This document shows positions 55,387 to 63,832 of a stretch of DNA of 64,000 nucleotides, piece after piece (the first letter of the stretch is position 1; the number at the start of each line of letters is the position of its first letter). The translations under genes and the position numbers were made by a program. Under the pieces are notes generated by a model. It made no database searches and was not told the DNA's origin. It saw only the letters and a list, made by a program, of their open reading frames with translations. This DNA is from Clostridia bacterium (lineage in GTDB: Bacteria; Bacillota; Clostridia; UBA1381; UBA9506). Location of the stretch: the NCBI GenBank assembly GCA_017399695.1, contig JAFQBK010000016.1, positions 310,001-374,000 of the forward strand, in the 5' to 3' direction.

Positions 55387-56907
55387 TTATTCTGCGTCTT
55401 TTTCTGCCTTTGCTTTTGTTGTTTTCTTAGCAGTGGTCGTTGTCTTTTTCGCAGTAGTTTCTTTTTTCGCAGCAGTCGTGGTGGTTTTCTTTGCTGTTGT
55501 GGTCTTCTTTGCTGCCGGTTTCTTCTCTGCATCTGCAGCTTTAGCAGTCGTCTTTTTCGCTGCCGGTTTCTTTTCGCCATCTGCTGCTTTTGCAGTTGTT
55601 TTCTTTGCCGGAGCTTTTGCTTTGGTCCAGCTTGCGTTTTCCACGATGAACTCGGAAGCCTTGGAAAGCTTTAAGTCAGCCTTGATGTTTTCAATATCCT
55701 CATCGCGAAGGAGAGACTTAATCTTATCCAGCTCCATATTGTAAGCTGCTGCCATATCAGCGAGATTCTTTTCTACATCCTCTTCGCTTACTTCGATATT
55801 TTCAATTTTTGCAATCGCTTCCAGCGCGAGCGTTGCTTTCACCTGACGCTCTGCCATCGGCTTCATCTGCTCTTTGTACTGCTCGATGCTGGAGCCTACA
55901 TAGGTCAGATACTGCTCAAAGGAAAGACCCTGCTGGGACATTCTCATATTGTTGTCGCTGATCATGCTTTCGATGCGTTTTTCAACCATGCACTCCGGCA
56001 GGTCAACCGTCATACCATCAACAACCTTTTCGATTGCAGCATTCTCTTTGTCCTGCTTGGTATGCTTTTCAGCTTCCTCTGTCATTTTAGCCTTAATATC
56101 AGCTTTTAATTCATCCAAGGTGTCAAATTCACTGATATCTTTTGCGAACTCATCATCGAGCGTCGGCAGCTCTTTATATTGTATGCTGTTTACCTTCACT
56201 TTGAACACAGCAGGCTTGCCCTTTAATTCTTCTGCATGGTATGCTTCCGGGAAGGTAACGTTTACATCGAACTCATCGCCGATATTTTTGCCGACAATCT
56301 GCTCTTCAAAGCCCGGAATGAAAGAACCGGAACCAATCTCTAAGTCATGGTTTTCTGCTTTTCCGCCCGGGAAAGCAACGCCATCGGTAAAGCCTTCAAA
56401 GTTAATGTTAGCGATATCGCCCTCTTTGACTGCTCTGTCTTCTACGCTGACCAAACGAGAGTTACGCTCCTGACGGCGCACAAGCTCTGCGTCTACATCA
56501 GCATCGGATACAGTATGCTCAATATTTTCAAGTTTCATACCCTTATATTCGCCTAAAGTTACTTCCGGTTTTACCGTAACAGTTACGCTCAAAACCAAAT
56601 CCTTACCGGAACCGATTTCCTTGACATCAAGCTTCGGTACATCAACCGGCTCGATACCCAGCTCACGGATTGCTTCGGTATAAGCATCCTGGCATACAAA
56701 ATCAACAGCGTCATCATAAAAGATGGCTTCGCCGTAGGTTTTTTCAATTAATTTTCTCGGTGCTTTACCTTTTCTGAAGCCACGAACCGTAATGTACTTT
56801 ACATTCTTACGGAACGACTTGTCCATAGCTTCATCAAATTTCGCTGCCGGTACTGTCATAGTAATCTCAGCAACATTGTTTTCCTTTTTCTCTAATACGT
56901 TAGACAT
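55387..56907 (-). CDS. tig: Trigger factor with Lys/Ala/Thr-rich C-terminal tail
   Basis: A 506-aa ribosome-bound chaperone. The ribosome-binding signature GFRKGKAPRK is near residue 44. The FKBP-type prolyl isomerase domain is about 150-245 (INFEGFTDGVAFPGG...GSGSFIPGFEEQIVG) and the helical substrate-binding domain about 250-420. Beyond residue about 427 is a tail of roughly 78 residues made of KKTT, PAAKK and AKAADAE repeats, strongly basic and similar in composition to histone-H1-like bacterial tails. Normal trigger factors end near 430. The tail is in frame without rare-codon change and is followed by clpP. Confidence 0.95.
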   Translation of the reverse strand: MSNVLEKKENNVAEITMTVPAAKFDEAMDKSFRKNVKYITVRGFRKGKAPRKLIEKTYGEAIFYDDAVDFVCQDAYTEAIRELGIEPVDVPKLDVKEIGSGKDLVLSVTVTVKPEVTLGEYKGMKLENIEHTVSDADVDAELVRRQERNSRLVSVEDRAVKEGDIANINFEGFTDGVAFPGGKAENHDLEIGSGSFIPGFEEQIVGKNIGDEFDVNVTFPEAYHAEELKGKPAVFKVKVNSIQYKELPTLDDEFAKDISEFDTLDELKADIKAKMTEEAEKHTKQDKENAAIEKVVDGMTVDLPECMVEKRIESMISDNNMRMSQQGLSFEQYLTYVGSSIEQYKEQMKPMAERQVKATLALEAIAKIENIEVSEEDVEKNLADMAAAYNMELDKIKSLLRDEDIENIKADLKLSKASEFIVENASWTKAKAPAKKTTAKAADGEKKPAAKKTTAKAADAEKKPAAKKTTTAKKTTTTAAKKETTAKKTTTTAKKTTKAKAEKDAE

Positions 56908-57010
56908 ATTTCCCTTGTCCTCCCTGTTTCTCTCTTTTTATATCCATTGGGATATTATACCACAACAAAACCCCATTTTTCAATACCTATTTTTATTATT
57001 TTCAAATTAT

Positions 57011-57844
57011 TCACGATTCCCATCGGCGCTCTGCATCAAAACCATAGGCAAATACCAACTGGAGCTCTTTACAATTTGCAATGTCCTGCGGCAAAACCAG
57101 CCAACCATCTCCATCGATATCCAGTCCTGCCGCATAGTATGCCTGCCAGACGAGGTGCGAACAATGGGTGGAATTCATGGGCAAATCGTTTTGCTTATCC
57201 TTTTTCCAAAGCCCTGCCAAAAAGCTGTAATCCACACCAACAAGGTGCTCTTTTGCAAAGCTTGCCGCCTGCTGGGCAACCATATTATCTTTCGGTCTTA
57301 AGATAAGGAGTGTCGGATAGCGAGTCCATTTTTCCACTGACTGAACCGAGGATTTCACACCCAAAAGCACCGATTCTACAGTTTTTCCCCGTGATGCATC
57401 AACAACAATGCCTGCGTGACCGTGACGGAATCCTAAGGTATGGGTTGAACGGGTAATTAAAATGTCCCCGTCACGAAGAGGCGGAAGCTTGATTCTATCC
57501 GCATTTGTCGCAAGCTGTTCCTCTTTGGTTGTCGGGAAAAAGATGAAATTACACTGGTACTCTGCAGGTGTATGATACTGATTCTGAAACGCAAGTATGG
57601 TTTCGCTAAAACCATCGGCTTGCGTTCTCAAATCTTCTATGGCGGATTTTCCGAGTCCTGTTTGGTTCAGCAAAAAAACATAGTCTCCATCGTCCAGTTT
57701 TTCTTTCTGTAAAAGGTGTTCTATATTCACTTTTTCCGTCTCGGGAAGCTTACGTGCGCCGTTTTCACATACTGCAAAAAGCACAACAATCAACACAAGC
57801 AAAAATGCCAAAGCTATTATCGCAAATGAAACTCTTTTTTTCAT
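57011..57844 (-). CDS. YiiX/YebB-like permuted NlpC/P60 family protein
   Basis: A 277-aa protein anchored by one N-terminal helix (VSFAIIALAFLLVLIVVLFAV, residues 5-25). The exported part has LRDGDILITRSTHTLGFRHGHAGIVVD, giving the permuted-papain His region, and HCSHLVWQAYYAAGLDIDGDG with the Cys, as in PF05708 proteins. Such proteins hydrolyse amide or ester bonds in the envelope; substrate unknown. ATG 57844 has AAAGGA 6 nt upstream and puts the basic residues directly before the helix. Confidence 0.78.
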   Translation of the reverse strand: MKKRVSFAIIALAFLLVLIVVLFAVCENGARKLPETEKVNIEHLLQKEKLDDGDYVFLLNQTGLGKSAIEDLRTQADGFSETILAFQNQYHTPAEYQCNFIFFPTTKEEQLATNADRIKLPPLRDGDILITRSTHTLGFRHGHAGIVVDASRGKTVESVLLGVKSSVQSVEKWTRYPTLLILRPKDNMVAQQAASFAKEHLVGVDYSFLAGLWKKDKQNDLPMNSTHCSHLVWQAYYAAGLDIDGDGWLVLPQDIANCKELQLVFAYGFDAERRWES

Positions 57845-57985
57845 ACGGATTCCTTTCCAAATTTCTTTGCTTTTATTGTAACAAATTTTCAAAATAATTC
57901 AAGTGATTTTTGCTCTTTCACCGTATATTTCTGCAACTTTTGAAAAACACTATTTTTGTAATTTTGGTCGGAAGGAGAATGCTTT

Positions 57986-58150
57986 ATGACGGCAAAACGG
58001 GTCCGCGGCATCTGTATATTCCTGATTGCTTTTGTTTTGATTGCCGCACTTTCCTGGTATCTGGTAAAAAGCAAAGGAGAAAACAGACATTCCAAAGCCG
58101 TGATGGTCATGATGACAAAGCAATATAAAGGAGAATGTTATGAAGAATAA
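57986..58150 (+). CDS. Small single-helix membrane protein upstream of spoVAC
   Basis: A 54-aa ORF, ATG at 57986 and TAA at 58148-58150, with GAAGGAG upstream. It has a basic start (TAKRVRGI), one hydrophobic helix (CIFLIAFVLIAALSWYLV) and a basic tail with MVMMTKQYKGE. It overlaps the spoVAC start by 11 bp, which suggests translational coupling. No known family; it may be a sporulation membrane peptide. Confidence 0.6.
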   Translation: MTAKRVRGICIFLIAFVLIAALSWYLVKSKGENRHSKAVMVMMTKQYKGECYEE

Positions 58151-58589
58151 AATGACAAATGAACAGTATCAAAAGTATGTCGATAAAAAAACGCCCAACT
58201 CGACTCTTTTAAAGGACGTGACGCTTGCCTTTTTGGTCGGCGGTCTGATTTGCATCATCGGTCAGGCAATTTCTGACGGCTACCGTGGGCTTGGGCTATC
58301 TGAGGAACTGATTTCCCCTGCCACTTCTGTCAGTCTGATTTTTATCGGCGCACTGCTCACCGGGCTCGGTCTTTATGACAAAATCGCTAAATTTGCCGGC
58401 GCCGGTACTATCGTTCCGATTACCGGGTTCTCCAATTCGATTGTATCCCCTGCGATGGAGTTTAAGAGCGAGGGCCTGGTATTGGGTCTTGCCGCTAAAA
58501 TGTTCGTCATCGCTGGTCCGGTACTGGTTTACGGCATTACTGCGTCAGTACTTGCAGGGATTGTATACCTTCTGTTGTCTGCTATCTAG
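58140..58589 (+). CDS. spoVAC: Stage V sporulation protein AC
   Basis: A 149-aa membrane protein typical of SpoVAC: TLLKDVTLAFLVGGLICIIGQ, TSVSLIFIGALLTGLGLYDKIAKFAGAGTIVPITGFSNSI, EGLVLGLAAKMFVIAGPVLVYG. It forms part of the inner spore membrane channel that takes up and releases dipicolinic acid. Usually spoVAD and spoVAE follow; here a terminator follows at once. Confidence 0.93.
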   Translation: MKNKMTNEQYQKYVDKKTPNSTLLKDVTLAFLVGGLICIIGQAISDGYRGLGLSEELISPATSVSLIFIGALLTGLGLYDKIAKFAGAGTIVPITGFSNSIVSPAMEFKSEGLVLGLAAKMFVIAGPVLVYGITASVLAGIVYLLLSAI

Positions 58590-58620
58590 GCTGTAGAAAA
58601 ATGCGCAGAACACACAAGGC

Positions 58621-58660
58621 AAAAAAAGAACTGTGGCAAATTTGCCACAGTTCTTTTTTA
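58621..58660. terminator. Bidirectional terminator
   Basis: AGAACTGTGGCAAA-TTTGCCACAGTTCT with A6 before and T6 after, between convergent spoVAC and the cysteine-synthase-family gene. Confidence 0.93.
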
Positions 58661-59668
58661 TCTGATCACCCGAATACCCAAAAGCTCCACTTCTTTGGAG
58701 AGGTAACCCTCCTCAGGAATCTGCGGTTTGGAATAGTCTGTCGAAAGATACTTTTTATTATCATCTGCAAACACGGTTACGACTGTGCTGTCGTCACCTA
58801 AGCTATCTTGCGCAAGTAGTACGCCAAGGAAGTTTGCGCCGGAGGAAACGCCCACGCCGATGCCAAGTTCTTCCGAGAGCATTCTTGCCATGCAAATTGC
58901 GTCACCATCATCCACAGAAACTACACCGTTAGTCTGCTCCAGTTTCAAAATGTCGGGAATAAATTCATCTGATATACCGTAAATTCGATGTTTTCCAACT
59001 TTATAGCCGGTAGAGAGCGTCGGGGAATTGGACGGCTCCAAGGGGTAAACTTTGCAATCGGGATTTGCTTTTTTCAGACTTTCTGCAATTCCCATCACCG
59101 TACCGCCGGTTCCGACACCGGCAACGACCGCGTCCGCGGTTTTACCGATGCTTTTAAACTGGCTTACGATTTCCTCCCCTGTCCATACAGCGTGTGCCTC
59201 TACATTATCAGGATTGGAGAACTGATTCGGCAAAAATGCTCCGCCCTTTGCCGCTCTTTCTTCCGTCATACGAATCGAGCCTAAAAAGCCTCCTTCTTCA
59301 TGGGAAACCAGACGCACCTTTGCACCAAAGCTTTCCATCAGCGCGATGCGCTCACGGCTCATCCAGTCAGGCATATAAATTTCTACCGGATGACCAAGGT
59401 ACCTTCCAAGTGCAGAAAACGAAATGCCCGTATTTCCACTGGTTGCCTCAACAATGGTATCTCCCGGAGAAATCGTACCCTCTTCATACGCTTTTTTCAA
59501 AATGTGATACGCCACACGGTCTTTGATACTGCCCGTCAGATTATAGTACTCCGCCTTTGCGTACACCTTTCGTTCTTTCCCGCGAAAGCGCAGGGAAATT
59601 TCAACGAGCGGTGTTCCGCCAATCATTGGCCGTATCGCCTCAAATTTTTGTGTTATGGTTTGTTCCAT
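58658..59668 (-). CDS. PLP-dependent cysteine synthase family protein
   Basis: A 336-aa fold-type II PLP enzyme. PLP lysine in [11 protein letters not shown], asparagine loop [10 protein letters not shown], phosphate loop [10 protein letters not shown], and [10 protein letters not shown] near the end. It most resembles O-acetylserine sulfhydrylase/cystathionine beta-synthase-like proteins. It has about 30 residues more at its C-terminus than CysK, and no CBS domain. Cysteine formation or breakdown is likely. Confidence 0.85.
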   Translation of the reverse strand: MEQTITQKFEAIRPMIGGTPLVEISLRFRGKERKVYAKAEYYNLTGSIKDRVAYHILKKAYEEGTISPGDTIVEATSGNTGISFSALGRYLGHPVEIYMPDWMSRERIALMESFGAKVRLVSHEEGGFLGSIRMTEERAAKGGAFLPNQFSNPDNVEAHAVWTGEEIVSQFKSIGKTADAVVAGVGTGGTVMGIAESLKKANPDCKVYPLEPSNSPTLSTGYKVGKHRIYGISDEFIPDILKLEQTNGVVSVDDGDAICMARMLSEELGIGVGVSSGANFLGVLLAQDSLGDDSTVVTVFADDNKKYLSTDYSKPQIPEEGYLSKEVELLGIRVIR

Positions 59669-59724
59669 ATGTAACCCTCACTATGAATCATTCTGCTTTA
59701 TTATATTCAATGCAACAATTTTTT

Positions 59725-61107
59725 CTACTCTTGCTCTTCTTCCATCTCGCGAAATTTCACTGCACAGTAAAGTGCGCACTCTACGCGCTTTCTCTGCAGA
59801 TGACAGCTCATTTCAAGCGGTGTATTAATGTCTCCGCAGTACTGATACGCATTCGCCGGACAGCCGCCGCTGCAATAGAACTTCGCAAAGCAATTTTCGC
59901 ACGCAGGCTTGGTGTAGACATTTGAAGACTCAAACATATGTTTAATTTCTTCGTTTAAGCCGTCTTCTTTGACATTACCCATTTTCATTTTTTCATCACC
60001 AACGAACTGATGACAGGGATAAATATCTCCGTTCGGCGCAACCGCTACGTACTCGTGCCCAGAGCCGCAACCGGACAGGCGTTTTGCAACGCAAGGACCG
60101 CCCTCTAAGTCAATCATAAAGTGGAAGAAATTAAAGCCCTTGCCCTCTTTTCTGCGTTTGACATACTCGATTGCCAGTTTTTCATATTCTGCATAAATCG
60201 TGTCCAAATCTTCCGGGCGAAGTGCATAATCCTCGGTCTGCGCCGCAACGACCGGCTCTACCGAAACCTGCTTAAAGCCCAAGTCGGCAAAATGCAGAAC
60301 ATCTTCAGCAAAATCAAGGTTCTTTCGGGTGAAGGTGCCACGCACATAATAGTTATCCTGACCTCTCGACTCTGCCATATCCTGAAACTTTCCAACGATG
60401 CTGTCATAGGTTCCGCTGCCGTCGATGCGGGTACGCATATAGTCATTGACCTCTTTGCGACCATCAAGACTCAAAACGATATTCACCATATGCTCGTTGA
60501 TATATTTCTTTTTGTCTTCGTCTAACAAAATACCGTTGGTGGTAATGGTAAAGCGGAAGTTTTTGCCGTATTTCTTTTCTTCTTCCCTTGCATAGCTGAC
60601 AATGCCTTTTACCACGTCAAAGTTTAACAGCGGTTCACCGCCAAAGAAGTCAATCTCAATATTACGGCGGTTGCCGGAATTTCTAATCACAAAATCAATT
60701 GCCTGCTTACCTACCTCCAAGGGCATCAGGCTTCTTTGTCCCTCATAGGAGCCTGTCCCAGCAAAGCAGTATTTACATCTTAAATTACAATCGTGCGCAA
60801 TATGCAGACACATTGCCTTAACCACGGAGTTTTTATGCCAGTTTTTTGCATACTCGCGGTATGGGTCCTCGGTAAACAGCATTTCTTCCCCGCAGAGCTC
60901 TAAAATGTCTGCGTATGCTTCTTTGAGTTCCTCCGCCGGATATTTTTTCGACAGTTCATCAAGAATTTCTGCCGGAATTTCCTCCTCGGTTGGACGGGTG
61001 CCGAGCGCCTCAATCAGTTCTTTTGTCATATCATCCACTTCGTGCACCGCACCGCTGTAAACATCCAGCACAATATTGGTGCCGTCAATGGTAAATTGAT
61101 GTATCAT
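59725..61107 (-). CDS. scfB: SCIFF peptide maturase, radical SAM/SPASM (thioether-forming)
   Basis: A 460-aa radical-SAM enzyme. Cluster motif CNLRCKYC near residue 107, preceded by AMCLHIAHD; FFGGEPLLNF, TTNGILLD and LSLDGRKEVNDYMR are SPASM peptide-maturase landmarks. The C-terminal SPASM cysteines are CGSGHEYVAVAPNGDIYPC and CENCFAKFYCSGGC. An N-terminal RRE-like peptide-binding region fills residues 1-90. It forms thioether crosslinks in the SCIFF peptide, whose gene lies 142 bp upstream on the same strand. Confidence 0.95.
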   Translation of the reverse strand: MIHQFTIDGTNIVLDVYSGAVHEVDDMTKELIEALGTRPTEEEIPAEILDELSKKYPAEELKEAYADILELCGEEMLFTEDPYREYAKNWHKNSVVKAMCLHIAHDCNLRCKYCFAGTGSYEGQRSLMPLEVGKQAIDFVIRNSGNRRNIEIDFFGGEPLLNFDVVKGIVSYAREEEKKYGKNFRFTITTNGILLDEDKKKYINEHMVNIVLSLDGRKEVNDYMRTRIDGSGTYDSIVGKFQDMAESRGQDNYYVRGTFTRKNLDFAEDVLHFADLGFKQVSVEPVVAAQTEDYALRPEDLDTIYAEYEKLAIEYVKRRKEGKGFNFFHFMIDLEGGPCVAKRLSGCGSGHEYVAVAPNGDIYPCHQFVGDEKMKMGNVKEDGLNEEIKHMFESSNVYTKPACENCFAKFYCSGGCPANAYQYCGDINTPLEMSCHLQRKRVECALYCAVKFREMEEEQE

Positions 61108-61192
61108 TTCATTTCAATCCTTCCGTATGTACTCGTTTAAGGGCTGTCGCACAAGAGACAGACCGCCTGTTCTGCATTTTATGCCGCAGTCC

Positions 61193-61231
61193 TTAAAAAA
61201 ACGCGAAAAGGCGGCAACGATTGTTACCGCC
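61193..61231 (-). terminator. Intercistronic terminator between SCIFF and maturase
   Basis: On the minus strand GGCGGTAAC-AATC-GTTGCCGCC is followed by TTTTCGCGTTTTTTT. It lies after the SCIFF stop and before scfB, so it probably lets most transcripts end after the peptide gene. Confidence 0.85.
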
Positions 61232-61249
61232 TGTTCATTTCCGCTTTTC

Positions 61250-61390
61250 TTATACTCTTTCGCACTTCTGGTTAGCAACCGTGCAGGAGGTTTTGCAAGC
61301 AGACTGGCAGGAGGTCTGGCATTCGCCGCATCCACCCTTCTTCATGCTTTCCTTCAGGCTTGCTTTGTTACAGGTTTTAATGTGTTTCAT
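61250..61390 (-). CDS. scfA: SCIFF ribosomal peptide precursor (six cysteines in forty-five residues)
   Basis: A 46-aa peptide beginning MKHIKTCNKASLKESM and continuing with a Cys-rich core (C21, C24, C28, C32, C36, C43). ATG at 61388-61390 has GGAGGG 7 nt upstream; TAA is at 61250-61252. The near-invariant SCIFF family in Clostridia has exactly this start and cysteine spacing. The maturase scfB crosslinks a cysteine to a threonine in the core. The product's function remains unknown. Confidence 0.95.
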   Translation of the reverse strand: MKHIKTCNKASLKESMKKGGCGECQTSCQSACKTSCTVANQKCERV

Positions 61391-61406
61391 CCGTGTTCCC
61401 TCCATC

Positions 61407-61826
61407 TCACCTTTTTCTTTTGTCGGACATATTAATGCCGAAAATTCCGCCTGCTGCGCCGGCTAAAAGATGAAGCAAGGTCATAATCAGAAAATAACTG
61501 CTCATCTTTGCGCCAAACGTGACAGACGAAAGTAAAAACAAAACCAAACTGTATAAAACGCCGACCAAAATACCTCTGAGCCATCCGCGGCTTTTTGCCA
61601 CGCGCGCCGCCATCATACCGCCGACTGCCACTGACAACAGGGAGGCGACGATTACAATAAACGGAATCAGATGCTCGGGCATCGGTGTATAGGTTAAAAG
61701 GAGTGCCGCAAGTACAAAGACGCCTGCCAAAAGACCAAAGGTCCAAAGCATCGCCTTAAGCAGCGCCTCCGCCCCCACCTTTGCGGGTCTTGAATCCTTC
61801 ACCGCTTTATACTCTTGAAAAGCCAT
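61407..61826 (-). CDS. TIGR04086-family membrane protein
   Basis: A 139-aa protein with four helices: ALLKAMLWTFGLLAGVFVLAALLL, FIVIVASLLSVAVGGMMAA, GILVGVLYSLVLFLLSSV and FLIMTLLHLLAGAAGGIFG. ATG 61826 has AGGAGG 7 nt upstream; the frame to 61853 is longer but its ATGs are badly placed. It lies directly upstream of scfA, the usual place for this family in Clostridia. Confidence 0.8.
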   Translation of the reverse strand: MAFQEYKAVKDSRPAKVGAEALLKAMLWTFGLLAGVFVLAALLLTYTPMPEHLIPFIVIVASLLSVAVGGMMAARVAKSRGWLRGILVGVLYSLVLFLLSSVTFGAKMSSYFLIMTLLHLLAGAAGGIFGINMSDKRKR

Positions 61827-61899
61827 TTCCATTCCTCCTAAAAAATCGGTCATAGTCCTATCCTATACCTATTCTTTTGGGAGAAAAAATATGCTTTTA

Positions 61900-62289
61900 T
61901 CAGTTCGAGCTTGCCGGTTTTACAACCTCACGAACTGCCCAGCGTTCCATCGTCATTGGTTGTTTTTCGGTTCTGGTACCGGTCTCAATAACGATTTTTT
62001 CGTCCTTGATTTTGGTAATCGTACCGACAATACCGCCAATTGTGATAATATTATCACCGACTTTTAAGTTCGCGAGCATATTCTTATTTTCCTTATCGCG
62101 CTTTCTCTGCGGACGAATCAGGATAAAATAAAATACGACAATCAAAATGAGCATCGGTAACAAGCTGACTAAAAGCTCCATCGGACCTGCCTGCTGCGGT
62201 TGTGCGCCTTCTTGGGCCGGCTCTGCAAAAGCAGTTACACTGCCTAAAAGCATCATCACCGAAGTCAATGCCATTGCTAATTTTTTCAT
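61900..62289 (-). CDS. yajC: Preprotein translocase subunit YajC
   Basis: A 129-aa protein. The core YajC helix LLPMLILIVVFYFILIRPQRKR (residues about 43-64) and VGDNIITIGGIVGTI are diagnostic. It is preceded by an extra signal-peptide-like N-terminus (KKLAMALTSVMMLLGSVTAFA) and a Gln-rich linker. It assists SecDF in protein export. GGAGG lies 8 nt before the ATG. It is upstream of the SCIFF genes, a conserved neighbourhood in Clostridia. Confidence 0.95.
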   Translation of the reverse strand: MKKLAMALTSVMMLLGSVTAFAEPAQEGAQPQQAGPMELLVSLLPMLILIVVFYFILIRPQRKRDKENKNMLANLKVGDNIITIGGIVGTITKIKDEKIVIETGTRTEKQPMTMERWAVREVVKPASSN

Positions 62290-62416
62290 CCTCTACACCT
62301 CCAATACCAAATATATTAACATTATATAATTATACCCTTTCTTTTCTATTAACGCAAGTGTTTTTCTAAAAAAATAAGTTTTTCTTATATTTCCTTATTT
62401 TATTGCCAAAAAAAGA

Positions 62417-62445
62417 TTGACACAAGGCGAAATTCGTGCTAAAAT
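62417..62445 (+). promoter_or_regulatory. Promoter of the riboswitch-asd operon
   Basis: TTGACA (62417-62422), 17 bp, TAAAAT (62440-62445), 10 bp before the riboswitch. Confidence 0.75.
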
Positions 62446-62454
62446 TATGATTTA

Positions 62455-62624
62455 GATAGAGGCGCGTTTTTTATCAGTAACCGCACAGGAGAGCACGGGA
62501 GCCCGAAGATGGTGCGGCAAAAGGAAAAAACGCCGAAGTTGCAAGGCATCCCGTACGCCTGCGCGGCTGGGTGTATGGTAAATAACCATGCAACTGTCAT
62601 CGGCAATACCGGTGGAGGGCTATC
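62455..62624 (+). ncRNA. Lysine riboswitch (L-box)
   Basis: Closing helix P1 pairs GATAG (62455-62459) with CTATC (62620-62624). Conserved L-box elements are in order: AGAGGCGCG, GCCGAAG near 62531, GGCTGGG, CAACTGTCA near 62590, and GGTGGAGGGCTATC. It binds lysine and switches off the downstream asd-dapA genes, which make the lysine precursor. The terminator part of the expression platform is not clear from reading alone. Confidence 0.93.
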
Positions 62625-62807
62625 AACAAATAATGTTCCGTTTTTGTGCGTGTAGTTGTATGGCTAAAGCGGAAGAACTGATTTGTATGAAATGCCGTGC
62701 TCTGTCTTATGATCGGGTTCGGCTTTTGTTTTGCCCGAAGGTGATTCACCTTTGTCGCTCATTTGCATAAAATAATTTTGAATATACATTTTTAGGAGGT
62801 ACATTCG

Positions 62808-63809
62808 ATGAAAAAGTACAAAATCGCCGTCGTCGGTGCAACCGGCATGGTAGGAAGAACATTCTTAAAGGTTTTAGAGGAAAGACAGCTGCCCGCTGAA
62901 AGCTATACGCTGTTTGCATCTGCACGTTCTGCAGGAAGCAAAATCAACTTTATGGGCAGTGAATACACCATTCGTGAACTGACAGAGACCTCTTTCGACG
63001 AGGGCTTTGATATTGCTCTGTTCTCTGCCGGTGGCTCCATCAGCGAAAAATTCGCACCGATTGCTGCCTCCAAAGGCTGTGTTGTTATCGATAACTCCAG
63101 CCAGTGGCGTATGGACCCCACGGTTCCGCTGGTTGTTCCGGAAGTTAACCCGGAAGATATTAAAAAGCACCACGGCATTATTGCAAACCCGAACTGCTCT
63201 ACCATTCAGGCAATGGTAGCACTTCGTCCCCTGCAGCAGAAATACGGTATCAAGCGTATCGTATATTCCACCTATCAGGCAGTTTCCGGCGCAGGTCTTG
63301 GCGGATATCAGGATTTGGAAAACGGAATCAAGGGAGAGGCTCCGAAGAAGTTTAACCATCCGATTTTCAACAACTGCCTGCCGCAGATTGATGTGTTCCT
63401 GCCGAACGGCTACACCAAAGAAGAAATGAAAATGGTAAACGAAACCCGTAAGATTTTGGGCGACGATACGATGCGCGTAACCGCAACCACCGTTCGTGTA
63501 CCGGTATTTATGTCTCACAGTGAGTCTATTAACGTTGAGCTTGAAAAGGACTTTGATTTAGATGAACTCAAGGCAACGCTCGCTGCCGCTCCGGGTCTTA
63601 TCGTTTTAGATGACCCTGAAAACGCAGTATATCCGATGCCGATTGATGCTTCCGACAAGGATGAAGTTTTCGTTGGACGTATCCGTCGTGACGAAAGTGT
63701 CGAGAACGGAATCAATATGTGGGTTGTTGCTGACAACATTAGAAAAGGTGCGGCAACCAACACTATTCAGATTGCACAGAAGTTGATTGAAATTTGGGAA
63801 AATCAATAA
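62808..63809 (+). CDS. asd: Aspartate-semialdehyde dehydrogenase
   Basis: A 333-aa NADPH enzyme that reduces aspartyl phosphate to aspartate semialdehyde, the branch point to lysine, methionine and threonine. The nucleotide-binding loop is VGATGMVG, the catalytic Cys130 lies in NPNCSTIQ, and the substrate region has [17 protein letters not shown] precedes the ATG. It is controlled by the upstream lysine riboswitch and followed after 23 bp by dapA. Confidence 0.97.
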   Translation: MKKYKIAVVGATGMVGRTFLKVLEERQLPAESYTLFASARSAGSKINFMGSEYTIRELTETSFDEGFDIALFSAGGSISEKFAPIAASKGCVVIDNSSQWRMDPTVPLVVPEVNPEDIKKHHGIIANPNCSTIQAMVALRPLQQKYGIKRIVYSTYQAVSGAGLGGYQDLENGIKGEAPKKFNHPIFNNCLPQIDVFLPNGYTKEEMKMVNETRKILGDDTMRVTATTVRVPVFMSHSESINVELEKDFDLDELKATLAAAPGLIVLDDPENAVYPMPIDASDKDEVFVGRIRRDESVENGINMWVVADNIRKGAATNTIQIAQKLIEIWENQ

Positions 63810-63832
63810 TCGACCTAGCAGGAGGAATCACT

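Larger units (their letters stand above)
62290..62807. other. Divergent region between yajC and asd
   Basis: 518 bp. The left 110 bp is AT-rich and probably holds the yajC promoter. A sigma-A promoter at 62417-62445 leads into a lysine riboswitch (62455-62624). The following 180 bp is the expression platform and leader, with hairpins such as AAGGTGA/TTCACCTT near 62739-62753, before the asd ribosome binding site. No gene is supported in it. Confidence 0.75.

Noticed and set aside
55304..55744. Plus-strand ORF rich in Phe, Ala and Val opposite the trigger factor tail
   Set aside because: It is the reverse reading of the Lys/Ala/Thr repeat codons and has no start signals.
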